Positions 54,484-62,739 of a stretch of DNA of 64,000 nt are shown one piece after another; position 1 is the first letter of the stretch; every line of letters starts with the position of its first letter. The translations under genes were made by a program, and so were the position numbers. Source of the stretch: Cryobacterium sp. Y57 (GTDB taxonomy: Bacteria; Actinomycetota; Actinomycetes; Actinomycetales; Microbacteriaceae). The stretch lies in contig NZ_PJJL01000067.1 of the NCBI RefSeq assembly GCF_002929505.1, positions 62,001-126,000 on the forward strand, given 5' to 3'. A model generated the notes under the pieces. It was not told the DNA's origin and ran no database searches. It worked only from the letters and a program-made list of their open reading frames with translations.

Positions 54484-55466
54484 ATGATGCGTAGCAAAGT
54501 TAAGACCGGCGTTCTCTCGGCGCTTTTGATCGGTACGTTGGTCAGTGCTGGCGGGTTCTTGTCGACCGGCGCAGCCTCCGCTGCCAGTGTGCCGGGGGCC
54601 GTTATTACGTCTTCCTCGGTAGATGTCGACCGCTGGATCGTCCCGCAAACGCAGCAGGGCGGCGACTACTGGACATCGGAGCGCATGCAGTCCGCCATAC
54701 CAGGAGAGGTCTTGGTGCAGGACAACGTCGTGGCCGGGGCGATCGGCGCCGTTACTGCCGGGGCGACCTCTCTGGTAGCCCCGCAGAAGGCCGACCCCGA
54801 GCAGTCGCCCACGGCCTCTCGAGTCTCCCCCATCTCCCACATCGGTAAAGTCTTCTTCACCCTCGGCGGTACCGACTACGTGTGTTCCGGCAACTCCGTC
54901 TCGGCTGTAAATGAGAACACGGTCGTCACCGCCGGGCACTGCATCAACGAAGGCCCCGGCGCTTTCGCGTCACGGCTCACTTTCGTGCCGGCCTATGAAA
55001 ACGGCTCGGCACCGTTCGGCCAGTGGAATGCCACCGAGCTGTACGCTCCCACCCAGTGGAGCACCAGCGGTGACATCAGCTATGACGCCGGCTTCGCCAT
55101 CGTGTCCTCACTCACCGGCGTGTCATTGAGCGACACCGTCGGCGCGTCGGGCGTCACGTTCAACCAGAGCCGTGGCCTCACGTACACCGCCTATGGCTAC
55201 CCGGCAGCCGCGCCGTTCAACGGTGAGACCCTGCAGTCCTGCTATGGCACTGCCACCCCTGACCCCTACGGCCAGAGCCAGTCGCAAGGCATCCCCTGCA
55301 AAACATGACCGGCGGATCGTCGGGCGGCCCGTGGATGATCGGCAGCGGTTCTACTGGCCTGCAGAACTCGGTCAACAGCTTCGGCTATAACAACATCGCG
55401 GACACCATGTTCGGTCCTTACTGGGGGTCGGTCATCGAGAACACCTATGTCGCTGCATCCGCCTGA
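54484..55466 (+). pseudogene. Secreted trypsin-like serine protease with a frameshift
   Basis: After a signal peptide ('VLSALLIGTLVSAGGFLSTG') and a pro-region, a chymotrypsin-fold domain shows the catalytic His in 'VVTAGHCINEG' and Asp in 'ISYDAGFAIVSS'. The frame ends at TGA 55306-55308, just before the catalytic Ser. If one A is removed from the AAAA run at 55300-55303, the frame continues 'CNMTGGSSGGPWMIGSG' (catalytic Ser) to TGA 55464-55466. It is a recent frameshift, a sequencing error in a short homopolymer, or programmed slippage. GGAG precedes ATG 54484. Confidence 0.8.
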
Positions 55467-55662
55467 CCCGAGCGACGCGAACCCGGTTGCCCGGCGGCGC
55501 CTCGATTCCGATGCCGCTGTATGGACTGAGGAACAGATGCGAGCGGCCCGGCCGCGCATAATCCGTCTGAACCCCGACGGATCGCGCGAGCTCGACGACG
55601 CAACCGCCACCCCGGAGGCCACGCGCACGGACGACGCGGATCTTCCGCCGACGGAATCCTGA
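55447..55662 (+). CDS. Hypothetical 71-residue protein overlapping the protease end
   Basis: The ORF starts 20 bp before the protease stop and encodes a polar protein ('SLHPPDPSDANPVARRRLDS', 'WTEEQMRAARPRIIRLNPDG') with an acidic Thr-rich tail. I recognise no family. Translational coupling to the protease is plausible. The stop lies at the base of the 20-bp terminator stem. Confidence 0.5.
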   Translation: MSLHPPDPSDANPVARRRLDSDAAVWTEEQMRAARPRIIRLNPDGSRELDDATATPEATRTDDADLPPTES

Positions 55663-55708
55663 ATCGCGGAAAGCCCCGTCCGAGACATGGACGGGGCTTT
55701 CCGCGATT
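55662..55708. terminator. Strong bidirectional terminator
   Basis: A perfect 20-bp stem (55662-55681 with 55689-55708) closed by GAGACAT lies between convergent genes. Confidence 0.9.
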
Positions 55709-55718
55709 GATCTGACGA

Positions 55719-56366
55719 CTAGACCAGAGCAGTTTCCCCGACCGTGAACGCGGCCTCGGTGGTGTCTTCGATATCCTGCAGGCTCACGCCGGGGGCGCGT
55801 TGGCGCAACACCAGGCCGGTCGGCGTCACGTCGAAGACGGCCGTGTCGCTGATGATGCGATCGACAACACGCACGCCAGTCAGGGGCAGGGTGCACTCGG
55901 TGACGATTTTCGGCGTCCCATCTTTCGCGACGTGTTCGGTCAGCACCACTACGCGCGGACTGCCCGCCACGAGATCCATCGCGCCGCCCATGCCCTTGAC
56001 CATTTTACCGGGAATGGTCCAGTTGGCGAGGTCGCCCAGCTCCGAAACCTGCATGGCGCCGAGGATGGCGACCTTCACGTGACCGCCACGGATCATGCCG
56101 AACGAGGTTGCCGAGTCAAAGATCGCCGCCCCCGGCAGCATCGTGACGGTCTGTTTGCCGGCGTTGATGAGGTCGGCGTCTTCCTCGCCCTCCCACGGGA
56201 ACGGCCCCATGCCGAGCAATCCGTTCTCGCTCTGCAGCGTCACGTGAATGCCTTGAGGCAGATTGTTGGCCACGAGCGTCGGGATGCCGATGCCGAGGTT
56301 CACGTAGTCACCGTCACTGAGTTCCTGCGCCGCGATGGCGGCCATTTCATCTCTGGTCCAAGCCAT
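55719..56366 (-). CDS. scoB: 3-oxoacid CoA-transferase subunit B
   Basis: Subunit B carries the catalytic glutamate: '[20 protein letters not shown]' (S-E-N-G). Other family features are '[18 protein letters not shown]', '[20 protein letters not shown]' and '[17 protein letters not shown]'. With subunit A it moves CoA from succinyl-CoA (or acetyl-CoA) to a 3-oxoacid such as acetoacetate or 3-oxoadipate; the exact acid cannot be read. It follows scoA by 14 bp in the same operon. Confidence 0.93.
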   Translation of the reverse strand: MAWTRDEMAAIAAQELSDGDYVNLGIGIPTLVANNLPQGIHVTLQSENGLLGMGPFPWEGEEDADLINAGKQTVTMLPGAAIFDSATSFGMIRGGHVKVAILGAMQVSELGDLANWTIPGKMVKGMGGAMDLVAGSPRVVVLTEHVAKDGTPKIVTECTLPLTGVRVVDRIISDTAVFDVTPTGLVLRQRAPGVSLQDIEDTTEAAFTVGETALV

Positions 56367-56380
56367 GGTTTTCTCCTCTA

Positions 56381-57097
56381 CTACAAGCTGGCCAGCACGG
56401 GGCGGCTGCGCACGGTGCGCTGTTCGATGTCTTTGACCCGGGCTGAGGCCTGGATGAGGCGCTGCACGTAGACACCGGGGGTGATGACGTGGTTCGGATC
56501 GATGTCGCCGGGCTCTACGATCACCTCGGCCTCAGCGATGGTCACGATACCGGCGGTGGCGACAACCGGGTTGAAGTTGCGAGCGGTGAACCGGTATTCG
56601 AGATTGCCGAGAGTGTCAGCGCGCCAGGCCTTGACCAGCGCCACGTCGGCGACGATGCCGCGTTCCTGAAGGTAGGTTTCACCATCGAAGTCGGCAAGCG
56701 GCTTGCCCTCGGCGATCAGCGTGCCGACGCCCGTCTTGGTATAAAACGCAGGGATACCAGCGCCCCCGGCCCGCAGCCGCTCGGCGAGGGTGCCCTGGGG
56801 GCTGAATTCAACCTCGAGCACGCCGGCCAGAAACTGTTCGGCGAACAGCTTGTTCTCACCCACGTACGAGGCGATGACCTTGCGCACTTGCCCGGCCTCG
56901 AGCAACACGCCCAGGCCTTTGCCGTCGACGCCCATATTGTTCGACACGACCGTGAGATCTTTCACACCGGATGCCCGCACCGCGTCGATGAGATCGGCCG
57001 GGATTCCGCTGAGCCCGAATCCGCCGACCGCGAGAACCATCCCATCGCGCAGAACGTCGTGCAGCGCCGTGCTCGCGCTGGCCTGAACCTTGGACAT
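56381..57097 (-). CDS. scoA: 3-oxoacid CoA-transferase subunit A
   Basis: Subunit A has '[20 protein letters not shown]' (CoA-transferase family I signature region), '[18 protein letters not shown]', '[18 protein letters not shown]' and '[17 protein letters not shown]'. ATG 57097 with AAGGAGGA about 6 nt upstream is the start; the frame opens to 57136. It is the first gene after the promoter at 57162-57191 and is divergent from the IclR regulator, so a small organic acid or aromatic degradation product probably induces it (inference). Confidence 0.93.
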   Translation of the reverse strand: MSKVQASASTALHDVLRDGMVLAVGGFGLSGIPADLIDAVRASGVKDLTVVSNNMGVDGKGLGVLLEAGQVRKVIASYVGENKLFAEQFLAGVLEVEFSPQGTLAERLRAGGAGIPAFYTKTGVGTLIAEGKPLADFDGETYLQERGIVADVALVKAWRADTLGNLEYRFTARNFNPVVATAGIVTIAEAEVIVEPGDIDPNHVITPGVYVQRLIQASARVKDIEQRTVRSRPVLASL

Positions 57098-57131
57098 ACT
57101 GTCTCCTCCTTGAGCGGTGTCGAGAGTGCTG

Positions 57132-57146
57132 TCCACTCCGTGGACA
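57132..57146. promoter_or_regulatory. IclR-type operator, site 1
   Basis: TGTCCACTCCGTGGACA (57130-57146) is a perfect 7-3-7 palindrome just downstream of the predicted scoAB transcription start. Confidence 0.65.
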
Positions 57147-57161
57147 CCACTTCTTTACGTC

Positions 57162-57191
57162 ATGATATTCAGAGCAGACAGACCCTGTCAA
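57162..57191 (-). promoter_or_regulatory. Predicted scoAB promoter
   Basis: On the minus strand: a consensus TTGACA (57191-57186), an 18-bp spacer and TATCAT (57167-57162). Transcription would start near 57155, so operator site 1 falls at about +9 to +25. Confidence 0.75.
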
Positions 57192-57202
57192 TCACTATCA
57201 TC

Positions 57203-57231
57203 TTGCGACTCCACTCCGTGAACAGTAGGCT
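57203..57231 (+). promoter_or_regulatory. Predicted iclR promoter
   Basis: TTGCGA (57203-57208), a 17-bp spacer and TAGGCT (57226-57231). Operator site 2 fills the spacer, and site 3 covers the likely transcription start. Confidence 0.7.
57210..57224. promoter_or_regulatory. IclR-type operator, site 2
   Basis: TCCACTCCGTGAACA differs from site 1 by one base and lies inside the iclR promoter spacer, 78 bp from site 1. Confidence 0.6.
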
Positions 57232-57239
57232 GCGAATCA

Positions 57240-57254
57240 TCCACATTATGGACA
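57240..57254. promoter_or_regulatory. IclR-type operator, site 3
   Basis: TCCACATTATGGACA shares the TCCAC-N3-ATGGACA half-sites and lies 30 bp after site 2, about three helical turns. Confidence 0.5.
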
Positions 57255-57265
57255 GAGGCATCGTT

Positions 57266-58105
57266 ATGGTCGCTCAGCAGCCCACACGTGAGACGCAGAT
57301 GGCACGCGGCGGCCCACCACTACCGCTGGCACAGCCCGTACAGGGCGCTCAGGTCGTCACCCGCATAGCCCTGCTGTTGCGCCTGATCGGGCGCAACTCG
57401 GCCGGCACTCCCCTGGCCGAGATCGTGCGCGATTCCGGCCTGACCCGGCCTACCGTGCACCGGCTGCTCACGTCGCTGGCTGCCGAGGGCCTGCTCGACC
57501 ACGATGCCGTGCGGCACACCTGGCACTACGGCCCCGAGGTCTTCGTCATGGGAACCGTTGCCGCTGCCCGCTACCCGATCGAAGAGCTCGCCCGGCCGAG
57601 CCTTGTGCGTCTGGCCGAAGAGACCGGGGAGAGCGCGTTCCTCTCGATCCGGCGCGGCGCCGAAACCGTGTGCCTGCTCCGTGAAGAGGGCAGCTTTCCC
57701 ATCCGCTCCTTTGTGCTGCATGAGGGGGTGCGTTTTCCGCTGGGGATCGCATCCGCTGGACTGGCCATTCTGGCCTACCTGCCCGCGGCTGAAGTGGATG
57801 CCCTCCTCGATGACACCGCGGATTTCACGGCTCGCTGGGGCGATCAGCACTCCCCCGCCAGCATCCGCGTTAATCTCGAACGCACCCGGGAAACCGGCTA
57901 CGCGGTGAATCCCGGACTCGTTCTGGAGGGCAGCTGGGGCATGGGCGCCGCGATCTTCGACCGCAGCGGCCGCCCCGGCTGGGCGCTCTCACTCACCGGC
58001 ATCGAGCCACGGTTCAAGCCCGAGCGGCAGAGGATTCTCGGCCAGCTGCTCCTCGACGAAGCCAGCCGCATCACCCAGACCCTGCAACGTCCACCGATCG
58101 CCTAG
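57266..58105 (+). CDS. IclR-family transcription regulator
   Basis: The N-terminal winged helix ('VVTRIALLLRLIGRNSAGTP', 'LAEIVRDSGLTRPTVHRLLT', 'LAAEGLLDHDAVRHTWHYGP') is followed by the IclR effector domain ('LVRLAEETGESAFLSIRRGA', 'RFPLGIASAGLAILAYLPAA', 'VLEGSWGMGAAIFDRSGRPG'). It probably controls scoAB and itself through the three TCCAC boxes. GAGG lies 9 nt before ATG 57266; an in-frame ATG at 57248 overlaps operator 3 and is less likely. The long open frame upstream is the shadow of scoA. Confidence 0.9.
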   Translation: MVAQQPTRETQMARGGPPLPLAQPVQGAQVVTRIALLLRLIGRNSAGTPLAEIVRDSGLTRPTVHRLLTSLAAEGLLDHDAVRHTWHYGPEVFVMGTVAAARYPIEELARPSLVRLAEETGESAFLSIRRGAETVCLLREEGSFPIRSFVLHEGVRFPLGIASAGLAILAYLPAAEVDALLDDTADFTARWGDQHSPASIRVNLERTRETGYAVNPGLVLEGSWGMGAAIFDRSGRPGWALSLTGIEPRFKPERQRILGQLLLDEASRITQTLQRPPIA

Positions 58106-58121
58106 CGGCCTGGGCGGGAAA

Positions 58122-58157
58122 TGAGAAAATTCCCGGCCGAGGCCCGGACTTTTCTCA
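58122..58157. terminator. Terminator shared by iclR and the tRNA gene
   Basis: TGAGAAAA (58122-58129) pairs with TTTTCTCA (58150-58157) around a GC-rich centre that can also pair. It lies 16 bp after iclR and 6 bp after the tRNA 3' end on the other strand. Confidence 0.6.
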
Positions 58158-58162
58158 CAGTG

Positions 58163-58238
58163 TGGTGGAGCTAAGGAGATTCGAACTCCTGACCTTCTCA
58201 TTGCGAACGAGACGCGCTACCAACTGCGCCATAGCCCC
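58163..58238 (-). tRNA. tRNA-Ala, anticodon CGC
   Basis: The minus strand reads GGGGCTA at the 5' end, D-arm GCGC/GCGC, anticodon stem TCTCG/TGAGA with loop TTCGCAA (anticodon CGC, codon GCG), T-arm AGGAG-TTCGAAT-CTCCT and acceptor TAGCTCC with encoded ACCA. All arms pair and the length is 76 including CCA. Sequence is typical of bacterial tRNA-Ala. Confidence 0.96.
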
Positions 58239-58303
58239 AAACTGCCTTTGAAGAATATCACGGGCTGGCCGACAGTTTTGCCGCCTCGAGCGCGAGTCGG
58301 CGA

Positions 58304-59245
58304 TTAGACCGCGCGACGGCGCCGCAGCACGGCGTCGAGGTCGGTCATACCTGGGGCTGTTTCGCCGACGATACCCATCGACGCGAATCGGCTGGGCACC
58401 GCAGCAGCAGTCGCCGCGACGACGGGCCGCGCGATCGGCGTGACCACCCGGTTGGCCTCCTCCGCGAGCGCGGCGGCACGACGGGCAACCTCCGCTACAG
58501 CGGCTGCCCGGCGCAGTTGGTTGGCCGCTTCAACGGATGCCATCGCCGTCTGCGCGATGGAGCCGCGCGAGAGGTGCAGCGCTCGCGGCACGGGTTGCGG
58601 CGTCCAGGTGGCAGCGGCGGCCGGAGACTCTTCCAGTTGCACGGGCTCAAAAGTTTGCCGGATCGGCACGGACAGCTCCACCCGGGCTTCGACGCGAACG
58701 ATCCGCGCCGAGCGGGCGACCGTGGCCAGTCTTTCGAGAATGCCGAACGCGGCAATCATGACGACTGCGCCGCTAACCAGCGCGGAGAACGAACCGGCCA
58801 GAGCGGGAACGATCCCCGACACTGCCAGCACGAAACCGGTCAGCAGAATGAGCGAGACCACGCGACGAAAGCGACGAAGACGCCGAAGTTTCTGCATAGG
58901 CGACTCCGGGAGGCGCGGCGCGGCTGCGGCTGCCACAGCGGCGGCGGCGCGGCGAACGTCGCTGGCGGCATCCGCTTTCGCCTGCGCTTCCGCCCGCTCC
59001 GATTGCTCGGCCCTCGCCAGAACCCGTTGCTGCTCGGCGACGGTGCGGGCGTTCGCTTCAAGTCGCACTTGCTGCGGAACCTCGGCAGTTTCGGCCAGAA
59101 TACGCAGTGTCTGCTGCAATCGCACCGCATTTCGTTCGGTTGCCTGAAACTGCTTGCGGCGCGACCAGGTGGGCATCAAGTACGCAACCCAGAGCACAGC
59201 AGCCACCGCCACCATGACCCCGCCACCCAATGCCTCACTACTCAT
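58304..59245 (-). CDS. Ala/Arg-rich membrane protein with a coiled-coil region
   Basis: The 313-residue protein has an N-terminal TM ('VMVAVAAVLWVAYLMPTW'), a long heptad-like charged helix (about 30-115), two central TMs ('VVSLILLTGFVLAVSGIVPA', 'SALVSGAVVMIAAFGILERL') and an Ala-rich tail. Such proteins are frequent near GalU/RimJ in actinobacteria and have no known function. ATG 59245 is 7 nt after TACCGT, fitting a leaderless start. It is downstream of rimJ on the same strand with a 105-bp gap. Confidence 0.72.
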   Translation of the reverse strand: MSSEALGGGVMVAVAAVLWVAYLMPTWSRRKQFQATERNAVRLQQTLRILAETAEVPQQVRLEANARTVAEQQRVLARAEQSERAEAQAKADAASDVRRAAAAVAAAAAPRLPESPMQKLRRLRRFRRVVSLILLTGFVLAVSGIVPALAGSFSALVSGAVVMIAAFGILERLATVARSARIVRVEARVELSVPIRQTFEPVQLEESPAAAATWTPQPVPRALHLSRGSIAQTAMASVEAANQLRRAAAVAEVARRAAALAEEANRVVTPIARPVVAATAAAVPSRFASMGIVGETAPGMTDLDAVLRRRRAV

Positions 59246-59350
59246 GTTGACAACGGTAAGAGGCGCGGGCACATCCGCCGAGGATTACTCTCGGTGTGTC
59301 ACCCAAGTTAATATACTGATTCCGCCCCCAAACAGGGTGGTTCGTCGCCG

Positions 59351-60010
59351 TCATCGGGTGATGACACGCACCGGATGCGCGGCCGACTCCAAATCTGCCG
59401 CGGTGACGCTCGCGGCAGCCTCTGGTACCAGGCCATCCTGCCAACGCCGCATGACGCCCTGGCTGAGTTCCTCGGCGATCAGGCCGAAGCAGAAATGGTC
59501 GCGCCAGTCTCCGTTGATGTGGATATACCGTCGGCGCAGGCCTTCATACCGAAAGCCGAGCTTTTCGACGACGCGCAGGCTGGCTTTGTTCTCGGGACGG
59601 ATGCAAATTTCTATTCGGTGTAGGCCGAGCTCGTAGAAGCAGTAGTCGGTCGCGAGCGCCACGGCCGTGGGGGTGACCGACTGGCCGGCAAACTTTTCAC
59701 TCACCCAGTAGCCGATCGTGGCCGACGACAGCGATCCCCAGGTGATCGACGACACGTTGAGTTGACCGGCCAGTTCGCCGTTTTGTTCCACGATGAACGG
59801 CAGGCCGTTGCCCGATCGCGAATGCGTCAGGAGGCTGCGGATGCTCGCGCGCGTGTCGAAAGACATCGGTGCGTACGGGTTAGTGGCCTCCCACTTGCGC
59901 AACCATGCGCGGTTCGCCAGCAGTTCGCCCTCGAGAGCGCGCGAATCGCGCAATCGTATGGGACGCAGAGTGACTGCCCCCTCGCGGAGGGTCGGGATTG
60001 CGATTGGCAC
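59351..60010 (-). CDS. rimJ: RimJ/RimL-type GNAT N-acetyltransferase
   Basis: The GNAT fold is evident: 'GAVTLRPIRLRDSRALEGEL', 'IGYWVSEKFAGQSVTPTAVA' (acetyl-CoA loop), 'LGLHRIEICIRPENKASLRV' and 'VEKLGFRYEGLRRRYIHING'. RimJ acetylates the N-terminus of ribosomal proteins; other substrates are possible. It begins with GTG 60010, 50 bp after galU, the same order as in other actinobacteria. Residues after about 195 are less conserved. Confidence 0.85.
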   Translation of the reverse strand: MPIAIPTLREGAVTLRPIRLRDSRALEGELLANRAWLRKWEATNPYAPMSFDTRASIRSLLTHSRSGNGLPFIVEQNGELAGQLNVSSITWGSLSSATIGYWVSEKFAGQSVTPTAVALATDYCFYELGLHRIEICIRPENKASLRVVEKLGFRYEGLRRRYIHINGDWRDHFCFGLIAEELSQGVMRRWQDGLVPEAAASVTAADLESAAHPVRVITR

Positions 60011-60060
60011 GGTTTGCCTGTCTGTCGTGGGTTGGAAGCTGGGTGGAGCGGAGAAGATCG

Positions 60061-60954
60061 TTAATCGAGCGTGGCGACGAATTCGCGGAGCCAGGGCTTG
60101 AGGTCGGCACCGAGATCTTCACGATCGACGGCGAGCTGCACGATGGCCTTGATGTAGTCGAGCCGGTCGCCGGTGTCGTAACGACGCCCACGAAAGATGA
60201 GGCCGTACACGCCGCCGGTGGAGTCCGGGTTGACGGCCATCTCCTGCAGGGCGTCGGTGAGCTGGATTTCGTTGCCCTTGCCGGGCGCCGTGTGTTCTAG
60301 AATATCGAAAACTTCGGGGCGCAATACGTAACGGCCGATGATGGCGAGGTTGGAGGGGGCGTCTTCGCGGCTGGGTTTCTCGACAAGGCCGGTGATGCGC
60401 ACGACGTCGGGGTCATCGGTCGCTTCGACCGCAGCTGCTCCATACATATGAATCTGCGCGGGGTCGACCTCGAGCAGGGCAACGATGCTGGCGCCACGCT
60501 TGACCTGTTCTGCCAGCATGCGGGTCAGCAGCGGGTCGCGGGAGTCGATGATGTCGTCACCGAGCAGCACCGCAAACGGCTCGTTTCCCACGTGCATGCG
60601 CGAGCGCAACACGGCGTGGCCGAGTCCGCGCGGGTCGCCCTGCCGCACATAGTGGATGTCGGCGAGCTCGTTGGATTCACGCACTTTGGCGAGCCGGGTC
60701 TGGTCCCCCTTGCGTTCCAGCAGTGCTTCCAGCTCGGTCATGCGATCGAAATGGTTCTCCAGGGCGTTCTTGTTACGCCCGGTAACCATGAGCACGTCGC
60801 TGAGCCCAGCCGCAACAGCCTCTTCAACGACGTACTGAATAGCCGGTTTATCAACGACCGGCAGCATCTCTTTCGGCATGGCCTTGGTCGCTGGCAGGAA
60901 ACGTGTTCCCAGGCCAGCTGCGGGAATGACGGCTTTAGTTATCGGGGTACCCAT
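60061..60954 (-). CDS. galU: UTP-glucose-1-phosphate uridylyltransferase
   Basis: GalU makes UDP-glucose, precursor for wall polymers, trehalose and galactose metabolism. The protein shows 'AVIPAAGLGTRFLPATKAMP', 'EMLPVVDKPAIQYVVEEA', 'VLLGDDIIDSRDPLLTRM' and 'VEKPSREDAPSNLAIIGRYV', all standard for bacterial GalU (about 297 residues). ATG 60954 lies 7 nt after TAACCT, so it is probably leaderless; GTG 60960 is the alternative. The start codon is only 34 bp from the divergent cyclo-ligase start. Confidence 0.95.
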   Translation of the reverse strand: MGTPITKAVIPAAGLGTRFLPATKAMPKEMLPVVDKPAIQYVVEEAVAAGLSDVLMVTGRNKNALENHFDRMTELEALLERKGDQTRLAKVRESNELADIHYVRQGDPRGLGHAVLRSRMHVGNEPFAVLLGDDIIDSRDPLLTRMLAEQVKRGASIVALLEVDPAQIHMYGAAAVEATDDPDVVRITGLVEKPSREDAPSNLAIIGRYVLRPEVFDILEHTAPGKGNEIQLTDALQEMAVNPDSTGGVYGLIFRGRRYDTGDRLDYIKAIVQLAVDREDLGADLKPWLREFVATLD

Positions 60955-60961
60955 GGGCACT

Positions 60962-60967
60962 AGGTTA
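60962..60967 (-). promoter_or_regulatory. -10 box of galU, leaderless type
   Basis: TAACCT on the minus strand lies 7 nt before ATG 60954. It is 8 bp from the opposite-facing -10 at 60976. Confidence 0.45.
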
Positions 60968-60975
60968 GTGGCAAG

Positions 60976-60981
60976 TAGGAT
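60976..60981 (+). promoter_or_regulatory. -10 box of the cyclo-ligase gene, leaderless type
   Basis: TAGGAT lies 7 nt before ATG 60989. Its -35 region would fall at the galU start codon. Confidence 0.5.
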
Positions 60982-60988
60982 GCCTTAT

Positions 60989-61567
60989 ATGTACTCCGAC
61001 ATAGCTCATCGAAAGCGTGCGCTCAGAGCGGAATTACGCGAACGCCGTCAGAACCTGACCTCCTCGGAGCGCGACTTCGCCACGGCCGGTTTCACGGAAA
61101 ATCTGCAAAGCCTCGTTCTCGACCTGTCTGCGCGGTCGATCTCCTGCTACCTGTCAGCCCACAATGAACCCGATACCCGACCTTTTCTCAACTGGGCTAC
61201 GACAGAGGGCATCCGTATTCTGTTTCCGATTTCACGCGAAGACGGCCTGCTCGATTGGACCGTCGGCGACGGCGACGAAGAATTCACCGGAATTTCCGGC
61301 GTACCGGAAGCCGTGGGAACCCTGCTCGGACCAATCGCCATCAATGATGTCGACCTCATCATTGTTCCAGCGGCAGCCGTGGACGAATCGGGACTGCGCA
61401 TGGGCTGGGGCCGCGGTTACTTCGACAAGACCCTCGGCTCGATGGAGAAATGCCCTCCGGTGTACGCCATGGTCTTCGACAGCGAATACCTCGACGAAGT
61501 TCCCCGCGAGGTGCACGACCAGGCTGTGAACGGCCTCATAACGCCGACCCGAATCATCGCTTTCTAA
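60989..61567 (+). CDS. 5-formyltetrahydrofolate cyclo-ligase
   Basis: The enzyme converts 5-formyl-THF and ATP to methenyl-THF. The 192-residue protein shows 'KRALRAELRERRQNLTSSER', 'IRILFPISREDGLLDW', 'DLIIVPAAAVDESGLRMGWG' and 'RGYFDKTLG', where the last two form the glycine-rich active-site motif. ATG 60989 follows TAGGAT by 7 nt with no RBS, so the long frame opening at 60878 is rejected. It is followed by a FmdB-type gene and mscL, a common actinobacterial order. Confidence 0.92.
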   Translation: MYSDIAHRKRALRAELRERRQNLTSSERDFATAGFTENLQSLVLDLSARSISCYLSAHNEPDTRPFLNWATTEGIRILFPISREDGLLDWTVGDGDEEFTGISGVPEAVGTLLGPIAINDVDLIIVPAAAVDESGLRMGWGRGYFDKTLGSMEKCPPVYAMVFDSEYLDEVPREVHDQAVNGLITPTRIIAF

Positions 61568-61673
61568 TCGTTTTAGCGCCTGTGACCCCGGTTCTGAACC
61601 TGCGGGGGCCTGTGCGCGCATAACCTTAGTGTTGGCAGGCGTTTGCCTGCTGGCCCAACCAGCTGGAGATGCA

Positions 61674-62036
61674 GTGCCTACCTACTCTTACCGTTGCACC
61701 GCGTGCGACACCGCTTTCGATATCCAGCAGGCCTTCACCGACCACTCGCTCACGGTGTGCCCGACCTGCCAGGGAAAGCTGCGCAAGGTGTTCTCGTCGA
61801 TCGGCGTGACCTTCAGTGGCTCCGGTTTCTACAGCAACGACTCGAAGTCGGATTCGAAGCAGTCCAACCCGAATCTCGACCGCAAGCCGAGCGAAAAGTC
61901 TGCCGACAAGGCCGACTCGACGTCGAGCAAGCCTGCTGAGAGCAAATCCGAAAAGAAGTCCGACAGCACGCCGGCGAAGAAAGACAGCGCGTCGCCCTCG
62001 TCGTCATCCTCAGTTCCGACCGCGAAGGCGTCTTAG
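61674..62036 (+). CDS. FmdB-family zinc-ribbon protein
   Basis: The first 45 residues are the zinc ribbon 'VPTYSYRCTACDTAFDIQQA' and 'TVCPTCQGKLRKVFSSIGV' (two C-x2-C pairs) of FmdB proteins, whose role is unknown (putative regulators). After residue 60 the chain is an unstructured Ser/Lys/Asp-rich tail. GGAG lies 7 nt before GTG 61674; the upstream ATG-like start at 61629 lacks homology. Possibly co-transcribed with mscL, 52 bp on. Confidence 0.87.
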   Translation: MPTYSYRCTACDTAFDIQQAFTDHSLTVCPTCQGKLRKVFSSIGVTFSGSGFYSNDSKSDSKQSNPNLDRKPSEKSADKADSTSSKPAESKSEKKSDSTPAKKDSASPSSSSSVPTAKAS

Positions 62037-62088
62037 GTAGATGGCGCTGGCAAAGACGGTTTCCCAAGTCATCCGTTTGGAGCACCCC

Positions 62089-62517
62089 GTGATCAATGGT
62101 TTCAAAGAATTCATCATGCGTGGCAACGTCATCGATCTCGCCGTGGCCGTCGTCATCGGCACGGCGTTCACCGCGCTCGTCACTGCCATCGTCGTCAATA
62201 TCTTCAACCCGCTCATCGCCTCGATCTTCGAAGCCGAATCGCTCGCGCAGGCCCTCCCCCTGACCCTTCCCGGTGGCGACAAGATCCTGTTCGGCGCCGT
62301 CATCGGCGCGCTCATCAACTTTCTGCTGATCGCCGCGGTCGTCTACTTCGTGATCGTGCTGCCGCTGAACAAGCTCAAGGAGGCCCAAGACCGTCGTCGC
62401 GCTGCGGGCGTACCCTCCGCCGTCGTGGCCGATCCCACCACCGAACTCGATCTGCTCACGGAGATCCGCGACCTGCTGGCCAAGAACGCTGCAGCCGAGC
62501 AGGGTCCCAAGCACTAG
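62089..62517 (+). CDS. mscL: Large-conductance mechanosensitive channel
   Basis: MscL opens under membrane tension and releases solutes on hypo-osmotic shock. The signature 'GFKEFIMRGNVIDLAVAVVI' forms the amphipathic N-helix and TM1; TM2 is 'FGAVIGALINFLLIAAVVYF', and the C-terminal helix 'DLLTEIRDLLAKNAA' closes the pore base. GTG 62089, with GGAG 6 nt upstream, gives the canonical N-terminus (142 residues). ATG 62041, next to the FmdB stop, would add 16 residues and is the alternative. Confidence 0.93.
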   Translation: MINGFKEFIMRGNVIDLAVAVVIGTAFTALVTAIVVNIFNPLIASIFEAESLAQALPLTLPGGDKILFGAVIGALINFLLIAAVVYFVIVLPLNKLKEAQDRRRAAGVPSAVVADPTTELDLLTEIRDLLAKNAAAEQGPKH

Positions 62518-62520
62518 CAG

Positions 62521-62739
62521 CTACCAGTGTGGTGGGCGATCCTGCCGCAGCTGTGCCTCGTTCGCGCTGGGCGCGCTTCCGGTGTGCGCCACGCCCCCCT
62601 CTTCGCGGAGCACCGGCGGGTGCGGGTTCGGGTCGGTATCCGGTGCTGGCAGCAGCTTCGCGCGCCGAGCCGTGCCGCCAGACTTCACGATGGGCTGGCG
62701 GGTCGATCCGAGGGGCGGCTTAGCCTCCGAACCGCTCAC
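62521..62739 (-). CDS. Small Pro/Arg-rich hypothetical protein after the helicase-like gene
   Basis: The 72-residue ORF starts with GTG overlapping the upstream stop (GTGA) and ends 'NEAQLRQDRPPHW'. The sequence is Pro/Arg-rich without a recognised domain. The four-base overlap, the operon direction and the conserved-looking terminal D-R-P-P-H-W support a real gene, but no RBS of its own is visible. Confidence 0.45.
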   Translation of the reverse strand: MSGSEAKPPLGSTRQPIVKSGGTARRAKLLPAPDTDPNPHPPVLREEGGVAHTGSAPSANEAQLRQDRPPHW

